Shown here: piece after piece, positions 36,465 to 45,641 of the stretch
How the letters are laid out: each line of letters starts with the position of its first letter
Numbering within the stretch: position 1 is the first letter of the stretch
The notes under the pieces: generated by a model
Seen by the model: only the letters and a program-made list of their open reading frames with translations
The model's database searches: none
Told to the model about the DNA's origin: nothing
Program-made: the position numbers and the translations under genes
From: Anaerosolibacter carboniphilus
GTDB taxonomy: Bacteria; Bacillota; Clostridia; Peptostreptococcales; Thermotaleaceae
Direction: 5' to 3'
Assembly (NCBI RefSeq): GCF_014205875.1
Contig: NZ_JACHEN010000007.1
Span: 1-64,000, forward strand
DNA length: 64,000 nucleotides

Positions 36465-36507
36465 TTCATATGAAATCATATACATAATCAATAGAAGATT
36501 GTATAAT
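36465..36507 (+). promoter_or_regulatory. Palindrome and likely promoter in the MFS/DeoR divergent region
   Basis: TTCATATGAA (36465-36474) is a perfect 10-bp palindrome. TATACA (36479-36484) and TATAAT (36502-36507) are 17 bases apart and point toward the DeoR gene. The site could serve DeoR repression of both directions. Confidence 0.42.
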
Positions 36508-36622
36508 AATTATAACACGGTTATCGGAAATATCAAGCATATTCATGCAAAAACTTTAACATTCATTAATATTTCGGAATAACTTAGAATCTTCTTTTAC
36601 TACCAAGGAGGTATACACAAAG

Positions 36623-37402
36623 ATGTTTACAGAAGAGCGTCATAAAAAAATCTTGGAGATGCTTAAGAAAAATGAACGGGTCGAAGTTCTTTCATTAAGT
36701 GAGTTGTTCCAAGTATCTCAAGACACTATACGTAGAGATTTGCGCATCATGGAGAAGAAAGGAGTATTATCCAGAACCCACGGTGGCGCTATCCTACCCA
36801 ATAAAGCAGTAGCATTAGCATCATATGCCACAAGAACAAATCTGCACAAAAAGGAAAAATGTGAAATCGCCCAGTTGGCAGCCACATTCATTGAAGATGG
36901 TGACGCCATATTGCTAGATGGCTCTACCACAGTATCCAGATTAGTACCATTTTTATACGAATTCAAAAATCTGACGATTATTACAAATGCTATCAGCATT
37001 GCCCATGATATTACGCAAACACCTAGCGATATGAAGTTGTTTATCATTGGTGGATTGGTGCATCAACCAAGTTCCAATACCATAAGTTATGAAGCTATAC
37101 AAACTCTTCAAAAACTACATGTTGATAAAGCCTTTATTGGTACATGTACGTTATCTCCTACGAAAGGATTCGGAACTACTTTAATTGAGGAAGCCCCTGT
37201 CAAGGAGGCCATGATCAAAGCAGCCGGAAAAGTATTCTTCATGGCAGACAGCAGTAAGTTCTTGGAAGAATCCTTGGTTACTGTGGCTCCTGTTGAATCC
37301 AATCACATTATACTCACCGACTCAGGGTTTAGTCAGGATATGGCCCACAAGTTTCAGCCTTTATTAGAAAAAGGGTTAAAAATCTATGCAGGTAAACGCT
37401 AA
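36623..37402 (+). CDS. DeoR-family transcriptional repressor
   Basis: 259 residues; AAGGAGG precedes ATG. The N-terminal winged HTH ends in the DeoR signature VSQDTIRRDLRIMEKKGVLSRTHGGAIL. The C-terminal DeoRC sensor domain has ILLDGSTTVSRLVPFL and TNAISIA, which bind sugar phosphates. Divergent from the MFS and HAD genes, which would form a small sugar or nucleoside uptake unit under its control. Confidence 0.92.
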   Translation: MFTEERHKKILEMLKKNERVEVLSLSELFQVSQDTIRRDLRIMEKKGVLSRTHGGAILPNKAVALASYATRTNLHKKEKCEIAQLAATFIEDGDAILLDGSTTVSRLVPFLYEFKNLTIITNAISIAHDITQTPSDMKLFIIGGLVHQPSSNTISYEAIQTLQKLHVDKAFIGTCTLSPTKGFGTTLIEEAPVKEAMIKAAGKVFFMADSSKFLEESLVTVAPVESNHIILTDSGFSQDMAHKFQPLLEKGLKIYAGKR

Positions 37403-37436
37403 CACAGGAATATCTCACTAATGGCTGAGACGGGTT

Positions 37437-37589
37437 CGAAACCACTGAAAAAGTTTCAATTAGAGGAAAATCTTCGAGCCTGTCATTCTGAGTGCAGCGA
37501 AGAATCTAGTATTTAAAGGCTTTAGAGATTCTTCATTTCACTACGTTTCATTCAGAATGACAAAATTCTAGATTTTTTCAGTGGTTTCG
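37437..37589. repeat. 153-bp MITE-like palindromic element
   Basis: Perfect 16-bp terminal inverted repeats, CGAAACCACTGAAAAA (37437-37452) and its complement (37574-37589). Inside, a second imperfect inverted repeat: TGTCATTCTGAGTGCAGCGA...GAATCT against AGATTCTTC...CATTCAGAATGACA. It has no coding capacity. The TGTCATTCTGAG...GCGAAGAATC motif is a recurrent bacterial intergenic repeat. No target duplication was identified. Confidence 0.65.
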
Positions 37590-37619
37590 GGCGGGTTCTG
37601 TGACATGATAATATTTTAA

Positions 37620-37700
37620 GAGATTTTTGTATATGCTAACTGCAACACACTAGGCATGGGGAGACAGTCGTAAGGATAGAAAAGAGATAGTCTTGTATCA
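37620..37700 (+). repeat. Copy 3 of the dispersed MLTAT repeat
   Basis: TTTTTGTATATGCTAACTGC and following bases match copies at 18360-18527 and 20866-20955. In the matching frame it reads FLYMLTATH then stop, so this copy cannot be coding. Similarity to copy 2 continues to the terminator (GGTTTTAAGTGAA...CCCTCAG). Confidence 0.55.
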
Positions 37701-37743
37701 AAGGCGTTAAAGGTTTTAAGTGAAAATTAAAATATGTTTAATG

Positions 37744-37770
37744 TTCCCTCAGACAGATGGTTTGAGGGAA
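37744..37770 (+). terminator. Terminator of the CCCTCA family downstream of the DeoR gene
   Basis: TTCCCTCA pairs with TGAGGGAA, followed by TTTTGCTTTT. In 37771-38081 nothing further was found except the GAGGTAG leader of the next gene. Confidence 0.75.
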
Positions 37771-38081
37771 TTTTGCTTTTGAGGGTTGCACCTTTATGCA
37801 GAGCTAAGAGGTACTGCATTAAGGAATAGGTTTTGCATCGTTGAAGAATATTTACTTTTGAAGTATTTTGGTCGAATTCTCATTTTACGCCCTCCAAGAT
37901 CATGATTAAACATTATACTATTGGTTTAAACTTTATTTTAAGAAGGGTCTAATAATAGAGGTAATGGCTATAAAAAGTTTTCTAAATGCATCAATGTTAT
38001 ATAATTAAATTAGGCTCAGCACTAAATATAACTAATCCTGAATAAAAACATCTAATTTAGATATAGAAATGAGGTAGTGAA

Positions 38082-40541
38082 GTGGACAACATTATTATTA
38101 AAGGTGCTAAAGAAGGAAACTTGAAAGATATCTCATTAGAGATACCCAGAAACAAACTTGTCGTTCTTACTGGCGTATCTGGTTCTGGAAAATCCACATT
38201 AGCCATTGATACTATTTTTAAGGAGTGTCAAAGACAGTATCTAGAGGCTATGGGGCTTCAAGGGATTAATAAGCCCAAAATTGATTCAATCAGTAATGTA
38301 TCACCTTCTATTATCATTACGCAAAATGAATATAATAAAAATCCACGTTCATCCGTTGGTACAGTAACTGACATTTATACAGATCTAAGGATGATTTATG
38401 AAAAACTAAGTAAAAGAATTTGTCCCAATTGTAATAGAGAAATAATATCTTCTGAATGTAAAGAAGAGGTAGAGAAATTCAAAGATAATTTTAAAGTATA
38501 TATGTATTGTAATCATTGTAATTACAAAATGGAAAAACCGACCAGAACACATTTTTCTTATAATACTAGGGAAGGCGCCTGCAAGACATGTCAAGGATTC
38601 GGAAAGGTTTTAAAACTAAATAAGAACAATATAGTCCATGAACATTTATCACTGGAAGATGGGGCAATCGACTTCTGGGAACAAAAATATAAGGATTATC
38701 AAATCTCTGCATTATACAATGCTTTTAAACATTTTGACATTCCAGTTGAGCCCGACACTCCAGTTATAGATTTTAGCAAAGGTCAAAAAGCAATACTTCT
38801 TTATGGGGTTGAAAGCGAAGAAGTCAAGAACATGTTTCCAGACATTCTTCCTCCGAAAACCGTGGCTGAGGGCAGAATAGAGGGTATATTCCCTGTACTT
38901 TGGAGGAGATTATCAGAAAAAGAGGGCGCTTCAAAGCAACTGGATGCTTATTTTGACTCAGCTATTTGTCAGGATTGTAAGGGGGAGCGGCTAAATGAGT
39001 TAAGCCGCAGTGTAACTGTGATGGACACAAGGCTTCCGGAGTTAGTTTTCTTATCCCTGGAGGAATTATCTCAATGGTTGCTAAAGCTTGAAAGCTTTGT
39101 GAGTGGCACCAATAAACTTATGGTAGAACCCTATTTAATAGATTTGAAAACAAAAATTCAAAGAATCGTTAACGTCGGACTGGGTTATCTTTCTCTTGAT
39201 AGACAAACCATGACTTTATCCGGCGGTGAGGCACAAAGAATAAAACTAGCGGCAACTTTGGATTCTAATCTAACCGGGATTATCTATATAATGGACGAAC
39301 CAACAATCGGGCTTCATCCAAAAGATACGAATGGAATTATAAAGATACTAAAAGAATTAAGGAATCTGGGAAACACGGTTATCGTCATTGAACATGACAT
39401 AGATGTCATGCAAGAGGCTGACTATATAATAGATATTGGCCCTGGCTCCGGTAAATATGGTGGAGAAATCATTGGAAAAGGGTCTTTAGAAGAACTCAAG
39501 GGACAAGATACTTCTGTAACAGGATCCTATTTGAAGAGAAAAATACAAAATCGTAAAGCGTTTCGAAAAGGGACAGGGGACATGATAGAAGTAAAAAATG
39601 CAAATTTATATAACTTGAAAAATGTTAATGTTAGCTTTCCTATTGGCTGCTTGATCAGTGTTACTGGAGTTTCTGGTTCTGGAAAATCAACATTGGTATT
39701 TGAGGTAGTATCAAAATCAAATATAAAAAATCAAACGGATTGTAATAAAGTAGCAGGAACAGAAGTTTTTGATCAGATCGTCACAGTCGAACAATCTCCG
39801 CTCACCAGAATGAAGCGCTCCAATGTGGCAACCTATTCTGAAGTTTATTCTGAAATAAGAAAAATTTTCGCTGGACTAAAGGATGCTAGAGATAAAGGGT
39901 TAACCATTAAGCACTTTTCATTCAATACGAAAGGAGGACGTTGTGAGAATTGTGAAGGACTTGGATATGTTACAAGCAATATGTTATTTTTTAAGAATTT
40001 AGAAGTGCCTTGTCCGGTTTGCAATGGAAACCAATTTAATGATATGGTGCTATCTGTAAAATATAAAGGATATTCTATTAAAGATGTTCTAGGAATGTCT
40101 GTTGAAGATGCGTTGCGTATATTTAATAATCATTCCAAAATTATTAAGATTTTAAGGTTGCTTGAAGATGTAGGATTAGGCTATCTGGAACTTGGACAAA
40201 CATTGACTACCCTATCTGGCGGTGAAGGTCAACGATTAAAGCTGGCGAAAGAGTTAATCAATAACGAGGGCAAGAATAATCTTTATCTTATCGATGAACC
40301 CACAACAGGATTGCATCCAATTGATGTAGAAAACTTTCTTATACTTCTGAATCAAATAGTAGATTCAGGAAGTACAGTCATTGTTGTAGAACATAATCAA
40401 CAAATCATTAAAGCTTCCGATTGGATAATAGACCTTGGACCAGAAGGTGGAATCAATGGAGGAAATGTAATTGCCGTAGGTACTCCTGATGAGATAATAT
40501 CCGATGAAAATTCTGTAACAGGAAAATTCTTATGCATATAG
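38082..40541 (+). CDS. Short UvrA-like ABC protein
   Basis: 819 residues, about 120 shorter than housekeeping UvrA (~940). GTG start after GAGGTAG. Two ABC ATPase halves: Walker A GVSGSGKST at 31 and 529, signatures LSGGEAQRIKLA and LSGGEGQRLKLA, Walker B IIYIMDEPT and LYLIDEPT. Zinc motifs CPNCNRE, CNHC, CKTCQGFG, CQDCKGE and CENCEGLG are present, but the damage-binding insertion is reduced. Such UvrA2/DrrC-like proteins accompany resistance to DNA-binding drugs. It stands alone with no uvrB or uvrC. Confidence 0.88.
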   Translation: MDNIIIKGAKEGNLKDISLEIPRNKLVVLTGVSGSGKSTLAIDTIFKECQRQYLEAMGLQGINKPKIDSISNVSPSIIITQNEYNKNPRSSVGTVTDIYTDLRMIYEKLSKRICPNCNREIISSECKEEVEKFKDNFKVYMYCNHCNYKMEKPTRTHFSYNTREGACKTCQGFGKVLKLNKNNIVHEHLSLEDGAIDFWEQKYKDYQISALYNAFKHFDIPVEPDTPVIDFSKGQKAILLYGVESEEVKNMFPDILPPKTVAEGRIEGIFPVLWRRLSEKEGASKQLDAYFDSAICQDCKGERLNELSRSVTVMDTRLPELVFLSLEELSQWLLKLESFVSGTNKLMVEPYLIDLKTKIQRIVNVGLGYLSLDRQTMTLSGGEAQRIKLAATLDSNLTGIIYIMDEPTIGLHPKDTNGIIKILKELRNLGNTVIVIEHDIDVMQEADYIIDIGPGSGKYGGEIIGKGSLEELKGQDTSVTGSYLKRKIQNRKAFRKGTGDMIEVKNANLYNLKNVNVSFPIGCLISVTGVSGSGKSTLVFEVVSKSNIKNQTDCNKVAGTEVFDQIVTVEQSPLTRMKRSNVATYSEVYSEIRKIFAGLKDARDKGLTIKHFSFNTKGGRCENCEGLGYVTSNMLFFKNLEVPCPVCNGNQFNDMVLSVKYKGYSIKDVLGMSVEDALRIFNNHSKIIKILRLLEDVGLGYLELGQTLTTLSGGEGQRLKLAKELINNEGKNNLYLIDEPTTGLHPIDVENFLILLNQIVDSGSTVIVVEHNQQIIKASDWIIDLGPEGGINGGNVIAVGTPDEIISDENSVTGKFLCI

Positions 40542-40570
40542 AATTACTGATCATGGTTATTCAGGATAAC

Positions 40571-40603
40571 CAAAGGCATCTATCAAATCAATAGATGCCT
40601 TTT
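40571..40603 (+). terminator. Terminator of the GCATCTATC family, copy 2
   Basis: AAAGGCATCTAT pairs with ATAGATGCCTTT around CAAATCA, then TTG. Nearly identical to copies at 32821 and 52694. Confidence 0.85.
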
Positions 40604-40779
40604 GAAATAAGAGGGCAATTATCATAGAAAATTTTTGTAAGCTGGTATTATTTCTTAAAGACGAACCAGTTGCTTTGTAAATATTTAGATATTATACTTG
40701 ATTATATATATTTGTTAGTAAATTTATTGTAAAATTCATTTAATGCTTTAGAAATTAATTATCTAAGGATGTGACTATA

Positions 40780-41922
40780 GTGGATTCTATCAAAAATAAT
40801 GGGTTGCATAGTCAGACTGAACATACAACTATTCATGAAGAGTTGTTAGCCACTAAAATTTCTATAATTGCGAATGCTTTTGTAAATACGAATAATTTGA
40901 GCAAGAATGATTTCTTCAGTCGTGTTTTTGAAACTGCATTTATTCTAATACCAGAGGCGCAAAAGGGTTCCTTTTATGAGCTTGAAGGTGAAATTTTTAG
41001 ACCTATCTTTTGTAAAGGGTATGACTTTGGTTTGCTTAGTCAATTGGCATTTAGCAAGGATGAAGCCTTTATTGATTTTGAAAGCAGTCCTAATCAAATG
41101 ATTGATGCTTATCAAGTAAATATAAAAAAACGGGACGATGCGCTGTTCTCTGAGAATCAAATTGATATATTTAAACAACTTGGAACTTATTCAGATTTTG
41201 CGTCATTATATGCACCAATAAAGTTCGATGAATTAAAAATTGGGTTATTATGCATTGAAAACTTTGACGAGAAGATGTTCTCGGAAACCTCAAGGCTGGT
41301 TTTAAAAATTTTTGCTCAACTAATCTCAAACTTTTATTCTCTTAAGGTTCACCAAGAGCGTGAAAATAAGAGATACAAAGAAATCATAAATGCATTGGTA
41401 TCCGCCATAGAAGTAAAAGACGTATACACAGAAGGGCACGCAAAAAGGGTTTCTGATATAAGCTTGAAGTTGGCAAAGGCAATGAATATTCCCGCGAATA
41501 GACTCAAAATAATTGAAACTGCTGCGATTTTGCATGACATCGGTAAAATTGGCACTCCGACAGAAATACTTAATAAGAAATCAAACTTAACGAAAGATGA
41601 ATATGAAATTGTAAAGAGACATCCGTTAGATGCAAAGAAAATACTCGGAAAAATTGAAGGTTTTGAAGAAATTGTAAATTTAACGTATATGCATCATGAA
41701 CATTATGATGGCTCTGGTTATCCAGAAGGTCTGTCAGGTGATGAGATTCCAATCGAAGCTCAAATTATTCAAGCAGCTGATGCATTTGACGCAATGACCT
41801 CAAAAAGAGCCTATAGAGATGCGATGAGTATTGAGACAGTAATGAATATATTTAGAGAGGAAAGAGGGAAACAATTTAATCCTGCAGTAACAGATACAAT
41901 GCTTCGTTTATTTACTGAGTAG
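40780..41922 (+). CDS. GAF-like sensor plus HD-GYP phosphodiesterase
   Basis: 380 residues from GTG 40780; AAGGAT at 40765-40770 suits it, whereas the GTG at 40771 abuts the site. Residues ~20-185 form a GAF-like sensor (ARNA-type fold with APIKFDELKIGLLCIENF). Residues ~205-380 are a complete HD-GYP domain: EGHAKRVSDIS, HDIGKIGTP (His252-Asp253), HHEHYDGSGYPEGLSG (GYP 313-315) and DAFDAMTSKRAYR. It should hydrolyse cyclic di-GMP in response to an internal signal, affecting motility, biofilm or sporulation. Confidence 0.93.
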   Translation: MDSIKNNGLHSQTEHTTIHEELLATKISIIANAFVNTNNLSKNDFFSRVFETAFILIPEAQKGSFYELEGEIFRPIFCKGYDFGLLSQLAFSKDEAFIDFESSPNQMIDAYQVNIKKRDDALFSENQIDIFKQLGTYSDFASLYAPIKFDELKIGLLCIENFDEKMFSETSRLVLKIFAQLISNFYSLKVHQERENKRYKEIINALVSAIEVKDVYTEGHAKRVSDISLKLAKAMNIPANRLKIIETAAILHDIGKIGTPTEILNKKSNLTKDEYEIVKRHPLDAKKILGKIEGFEEIVNLTYMHHEHYDGSGYPEGLSGDEIPIEAQIIQAADAFDAMTSKRAYRDAMSIETVMNIFREERGKQFNPAVTDTMLRLFTE

Positions 41923-41963
41923 ATTAATAATTTTACATACAATATATATCATACAAGGGAGTT

Positions 41964-41999
41964 AAAAGCAAAGCTTTATTCAAATAAAGTTTTGCTTTT
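41964..41999 (+). terminator. Terminator after the HD-GYP gene
   Basis: AAAAGCAAAGCTTTATT pairs with AATAAAGTTTTGCTTTT (one G-T), followed by AATTTTTTG. It isolates the glycan cluster from upstream transcription. Confidence 0.85.
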
Positions 42000-42104
42000 A
42001 ATTTTTTGAAAAGAATGTAATTATCACCTTTTTCTGGCTGGCAAATATACTATTATATGGTGCTATCGCATATAATCTAATATATTATTTGAAAGGAAAT
42101 TACA

Positions 42105-43067
42105 ATGATTAAGCTTGCTTTGATAGGCTGCGGAAAATGGGGTAAACACTATCTAAAAACCCTAACTTCAATAGAAGGCTGTGAATTAAAGTGGGTCTGT
42201 GACCTTGACCTTCGAAAACTAAAGGAAGCTGTTTCTGCTTACCCTCAAATCAAATACACCGAGAATAAAGCTGATATATTAAATGACGGTACGGTGCAGG
42301 GTGTTGTTATTGCCACAACACCTGAAAGTCACTATATGTTAGCAAAAGAATTCATCAGCAAAGGAAAAGCAGTTCTTGTAGAAAAACCTGTGACGATGAA
42401 TCGGAAAGACAGTATTGATTTGACTCATTTGGCAGCTGCTCAAAATACTATATTAATGGCCGGCTACACATTGATTTATCACCCTGCTGTTAAAACGATA
42501 AAAAGATTTCTGGAAGAAAATGATAATATAGATAATCTATGTTACTTAAACATGTCCAGAACCAATTCTTCGTCTCAGTGCTCTGGCGTAGATGTTCTTC
42601 ATGATCTAGCAGTTCATGATATATATCTTTCTCGCCATTTGATCGGCGAAGATCCTATCTGGGTAATTGCTCAGGGAGGAAGTTATCCAAAAAGTGCCGA
42701 TAACAACGTTGCTTACATTCTACTTGGTTTTCCTAATGGTAAAATTGCTTCTATTTTTGCAAGTTTTATTCACACTGAAAAAACGAGGAAGATTACATTG
42801 GTTACATCAAAAGCAAAATTAGTTTTTGATGATGTACAGCCAGCTGATAAAAAAATTCAACTTCTCATTAACGGAGATAATAATCATGCTTTAAAAATTG
42901 AAGAGAATTTAGAACCCTTAAAACTTGAGTGTCTTCACTTCATTGAATGTATCAATGAAAACAAGGAGCCCCATAGTGGTAGAGAGAATATTCATTTTGT
43001 GGCGAAAATTACTGATTGTATTTCAGATTCCCTTGCAAAAGGCGGAGAAAAAGTTATGATCCGTTGA
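42105..43067 (+). CDS. Gfo/Idh/MocA oxidoreductase, GnnA/WlbA-like sugar 3-dehydrogenase candidate
   Basis: 320 residues. The Rossmann motif GCGKWG, catalytic LVEKPVTM (Lys of EKP) and AVHDIYL histidine are present, with GYTLIYHPAVKTIK typical of nucleotide-sugar members. Enzymes of this size (GnnA, WlbA/WbpB) oxidise the 3-hydroxyl of UDP-GlcNAc or its acid, making a ketone for a DegT aminotransferase; one is encoded four genes on. GAAAGGAAA precedes ATG. First gene of the glycan cluster. The 3-position chemistry is inference from context. Confidence 0.82.
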   Translation: MIKLALIGCGKWGKHYLKTLTSIEGCELKWVCDLDLRKLKEAVSAYPQIKYTENKADILNDGTVQGVVIATTPESHYMLAKEFISKGKAVLVEKPVTMNRKDSIDLTHLAAAQNTILMAGYTLIYHPAVKTIKRFLEENDNIDNLCYLNMSRTNSSSQCSGVDVLHDLAVHDIYLSRHLIGEDPIWVIAQGGSYPKSADNNVAYILLGFPNGKIASIFASFIHTEKTRKITLVTSKAKLVFDDVQPADKKIQLLINGDNNHALKIEENLEPLKLECLHFIECINENKEPHSGRENIHFVAKITDCISDSLAKGGEKVMIR

Positions 43068-43117
43068 TGGAATAATGATTAATGATAAATATTATAATTA
43101 GGGTAAGAGTGATAAGA

Positions 43118-44101
43118 ATGACGATGGTAGTGAAAAGATATATAGAAGCCTATGAAAATGAATGGAATGATTTTGTTGTTTCTTCTGTGAATGGTACCTT
43201 CATGCAGGAGAGAAAGTTTTTGAATTATCATCCTGTAGACAGATTTATGGACCATTCTTTAATTTTTATGGAAAATGAGCGGATTATTGCCGTCCTTCCT
43301 GCTGCTCAAATGCAACAAGCAGACAAAAGTACTGCATTAATATCTCATCCGGGCGCTTCTCACGGAGGACTTATGATTCAACCCACCCTAAGCACTAGGA
43401 AATGTTTAGAGCTAGTTAGAGTTTTTGTTGAATATTGTGGTAACGTTGGTTTTGATTATATACGGCTAAAACCTGTCCCGAGGATTTACCATAGGGAGTT
43501 GGCAGATCAGCTTGACTTTGCATTAAGATTTTCGGGATTTAAGATTGAGTATACAGAATTGGCGACGGCCCTCGAACTGAATAAAGGCGAGGAACCTTTT
43601 TTAAAGAGAGTAATGAGTTCCACAGCTTTTCGAAACTATAAAAAGGCATTGAAAAGTGGGTTATCCGTTGTTGAGGATGCAGATATACATGATTTTTGGC
43701 CTATATTAGAAAATAAATTGAAACAAAATCATCATGCAAAGCCCACCCATTCCCTTGCGGAGATAAAGCACCTTAAAGCCCTTTACCCTGACAAAATTAA
43801 ATTCTTTGCAGCCTATAAAGGGGAAATACCAACAGGGGGTGTTTTAGTGTTTTTACTGAACGAAAGAGTTATGAACTGTTTTTATATTGCTCACGACGAC
43901 CATTACCAGCACATGCGACCGCTAAACCTTATTTTTGGTTATCTAATGGAGTGGGGACGAAAAAACGGTTTTTTTTATTTGGATTGGGGTATTTCCACTG
44001 AAGAAAAAGGGAGAAAGGTAAATACTGAATTATTCCGATTCAAAGAAGGCTATGGAGGCCATGGGGTATTACGAGAAAGCTATTTATATGCATTAAAATA
44101 G
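43118..44101 (+). CDS. FemAB/BioF2-like acyltransferase
   Basis: 327 residues from ATG 43118; an upstream in-frame ATG at 43082 would add an unlikely leader, and ribosome-binding support is modest for both. It has the double-GNAT layout of FemAB/CelD proteins: STAFRNYKKALKSGL, FFAAYKGEIPTGGVLVFLL, and the C-terminal YLDWGISTEEKGRKVNTELFRFKEGYGG. These transfer aminoacyl or acyl groups to amino sugars or peptides. Next to an aminotransferase it probably acylates a newly made amino group. Confidence 0.83.
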   Translation: MTMVVKRYIEAYENEWNDFVVSSVNGTFMQERKFLNYHPVDRFMDHSLIFMENERIIAVLPAAQMQQADKSTALISHPGASHGGLMIQPTLSTRKCLELVRVFVEYCGNVGFDYIRLKPVPRIYHRELADQLDFALRFSGFKIEYTELATALELNKGEEPFLKRVMSSTAFRNYKKALKSGLSVVEDADIHDFWPILENKLKQNHHAKPTHSLAEIKHLKALYPDKIKFFAAYKGEIPTGGVLVFLLNERVMNCFYIAHDDHYQHMRPLNLIFGYLMEWGRKNGFFYLDWGISTEEKGRKVNTELFRFKEGYGGHGVLRESYLYALK

Positions 44102-44127
44102 AACGGATTGTTAGATGAGGTATGACG

Positions 44128-44672
44128 ATGAAATTAGCTGTGCACCAGCCTAATTATCTTCCCTGGCCTGGGTATTTTAGTAAGATAGCCCAGTGTGATA
44201 TTTTTGTAATTTTAGATATGGTTCAGTTTCCAAGGGGTTCTTCGGTGGCGAACAGGAATCTTATCAAAACTCCTGATGGCCCTCAAATACTCACTGTACC
44301 AGTTAAACGTAAGGGCTTAAGTCTACAGCGATATGATGATGTTCTTGTTGTACCTGGCTGAAATTCGAAACAAAGCTTGTTTTTCTGTCATCCTTACCTC
44401 AATTTGCTGACCTTCACAAAAATGAATTGATCATCGCTCTCTGCCATCATTTTTCCGTTGATTGTTACTTATCTGGTAGTGGCGGTAAGATATATAATCA
44501 ACCTGAAATTTTTGAAAAACACGGTCTTGCATTGGAATATCTAAACTATCAGCCCATAACGTATCCTCAACTTTGGGGAGGCGTTATTCCGAATCTTTCT
44601 ATCATGGATGTGTTGTTTAATTGTGGTACGGAGTACACACGCAGTCTTTTAGTAAAAGGGGGGGAGATATGA
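44128..44672 (+). pseudogene. WbqC-family gene broken by deletion and frameshift
   Basis: The N-terminal frame (from ATG 44128 after GAGG) is a good WbqC start: KLAVHQPNYLPWPGYFSKIA, MVQFPRGSSVANRNLIKTP, then stops at 44361. The C-terminal part continues in another frame: SVDCYLSGSGGKIYNQPEIF, YPQLWGGVIPNLSIMDVLFNCG, stopping at 44672. The central region with the family WxxxH segment is missing. WbqC proteins lie in glycan clusters and may act on sugar-linked amino groups. The 3' overlap with the next start is kept. Confidence 0.82.
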
Positions 44673-45625
44673 CTAGAATACTGTTTTTTGCCCGCAGCTC
44701 CAAATACACGTTGGGATTGCCTCAGGGCTTCAGAGAGCTAAATTGCCCTGTTTTTGTTCTCAGGGATTTAAGTAGAGATTCTATAAAAGAAGCTGTTGAC
44801 CACTTTAGGCCGGATCTTTTCATAACAACAGGGTGGGCATATCGTCGACATAAACGAAAATATATAGACCAACTAGTTGAGAAAGTGGCAAAACATAGGA
44901 TAAAACATGTTTATTGGGCAACCGAAGACCCAAGATGGACGGAAGAGTGTTCTTTCGAGTGTATTAAAATTTTCAACCCAGATGCAATCTTAACGATACA
45001 TCCAGAGAGTGTAAGTATATACCAGAGGCTAGGATTCCCGGCTGGACACCTGGATTTTGGATGCAATCCAGAATTTAACAAGTATGAGCCTCCCAGCAGC
45101 AAATATGCTTATGATGTGGCCTTAGTCGGAAATGGCGGCAAAGAGTGGAAATCCTACCGAAAGGATAGTGTTCAGACATTGCTGAGGCCCTTGGTTGAAA
45201 GAGGACATAACATTGCAATTTGGGGTAAGCGGTGGGACCGTTTTAACGAGGACTTAATGGGCTTTAAGATACCAAAGCATATACTTAAGGGTGAGCTGCC
45301 TTATGAGGAGACAAATAAGGTTTATAATTCAGCCAAAATCATCATAGGCTTGCAGAATGATCAAGATATGTTGACTTCCCGGACTTTTGAGGTGCTGGGT
45401 TCAGGAGGTTTTTTGCTGACAATGCCAACACGAGCCGTAAAAAATTTGTTTATAAATAATGCACACCTAGTATGTTCATCCTCACCTGAAGACACAGTCA
45501 ATCTTGTAGATTATTATCTGAAAGATGGCAAAGCACGTCAAGAGGTGGCACAAAATGGTCAACGGGAGGTTTGCATAAATCACACATATAAGGAACGTGC
45601 TAAGCAGATCTTGAAATTTTTATAG
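44669..45625 (+). CDS. CgeB-like glycosyltransferase
   Basis: 318 residues from ATG 44669, after GGGGGGGAG. The C-terminal domain has the Glyco_trans_1_2 pattern seen in CgeB: YNSAKIIIGLQNDQDMLTSRTFEVLGSGGFLLT and an ERAKQIL tail. The N-terminal half contains HVYWATEDPRWTEE and DYLDFG-like nucleotide-sugar contacts. CgeB helps form the outer spore surface in Bacillus. Here it probably adds the cluster's modified sugar to a surface or spore glycan. ATGA overlaps the broken wbqC stop. Confidence 0.83.
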   Translation: MTRILFFARSSKYTLGLPQGFRELNCPVFVLRDLSRDSIKEAVDHFRPDLFITTGWAYRRHKRKYIDQLVEKVAKHRIKHVYWATEDPRWTEECSFECIKIFNPDAILTIHPESVSIYQRLGFPAGHLDFGCNPEFNKYEPPSSKYAYDVALVGNGGKEWKSYRKDSVQTLLRPLVERGHNIAIWGKRWDRFNEDLMGFKIPKHILKGELPYEETNKVYNSAKIIIGLQNDQDMLTSRTFEVLGSGGFLLTMPTRAVKNLFINNAHLVCSSSPEDTVNLVDYYLKDGKARQEVAQNGQREVCINHTYKERAKQILKFL

Positions 45626-45641
45626 CTAGAAAGGGAATGAA

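Noticed and set aside
37437..37589. CRISPR-like or tandem repeat structure
   Set aside because: The repeats are inverted, not direct, and there are no spacers; no CRISPR array was seen anywhere in the window.
38082..40541. Housekeeping uvrA
   Set aside because: The protein is too short and stands without uvrB; a UvrA2-like paralogue fits better.
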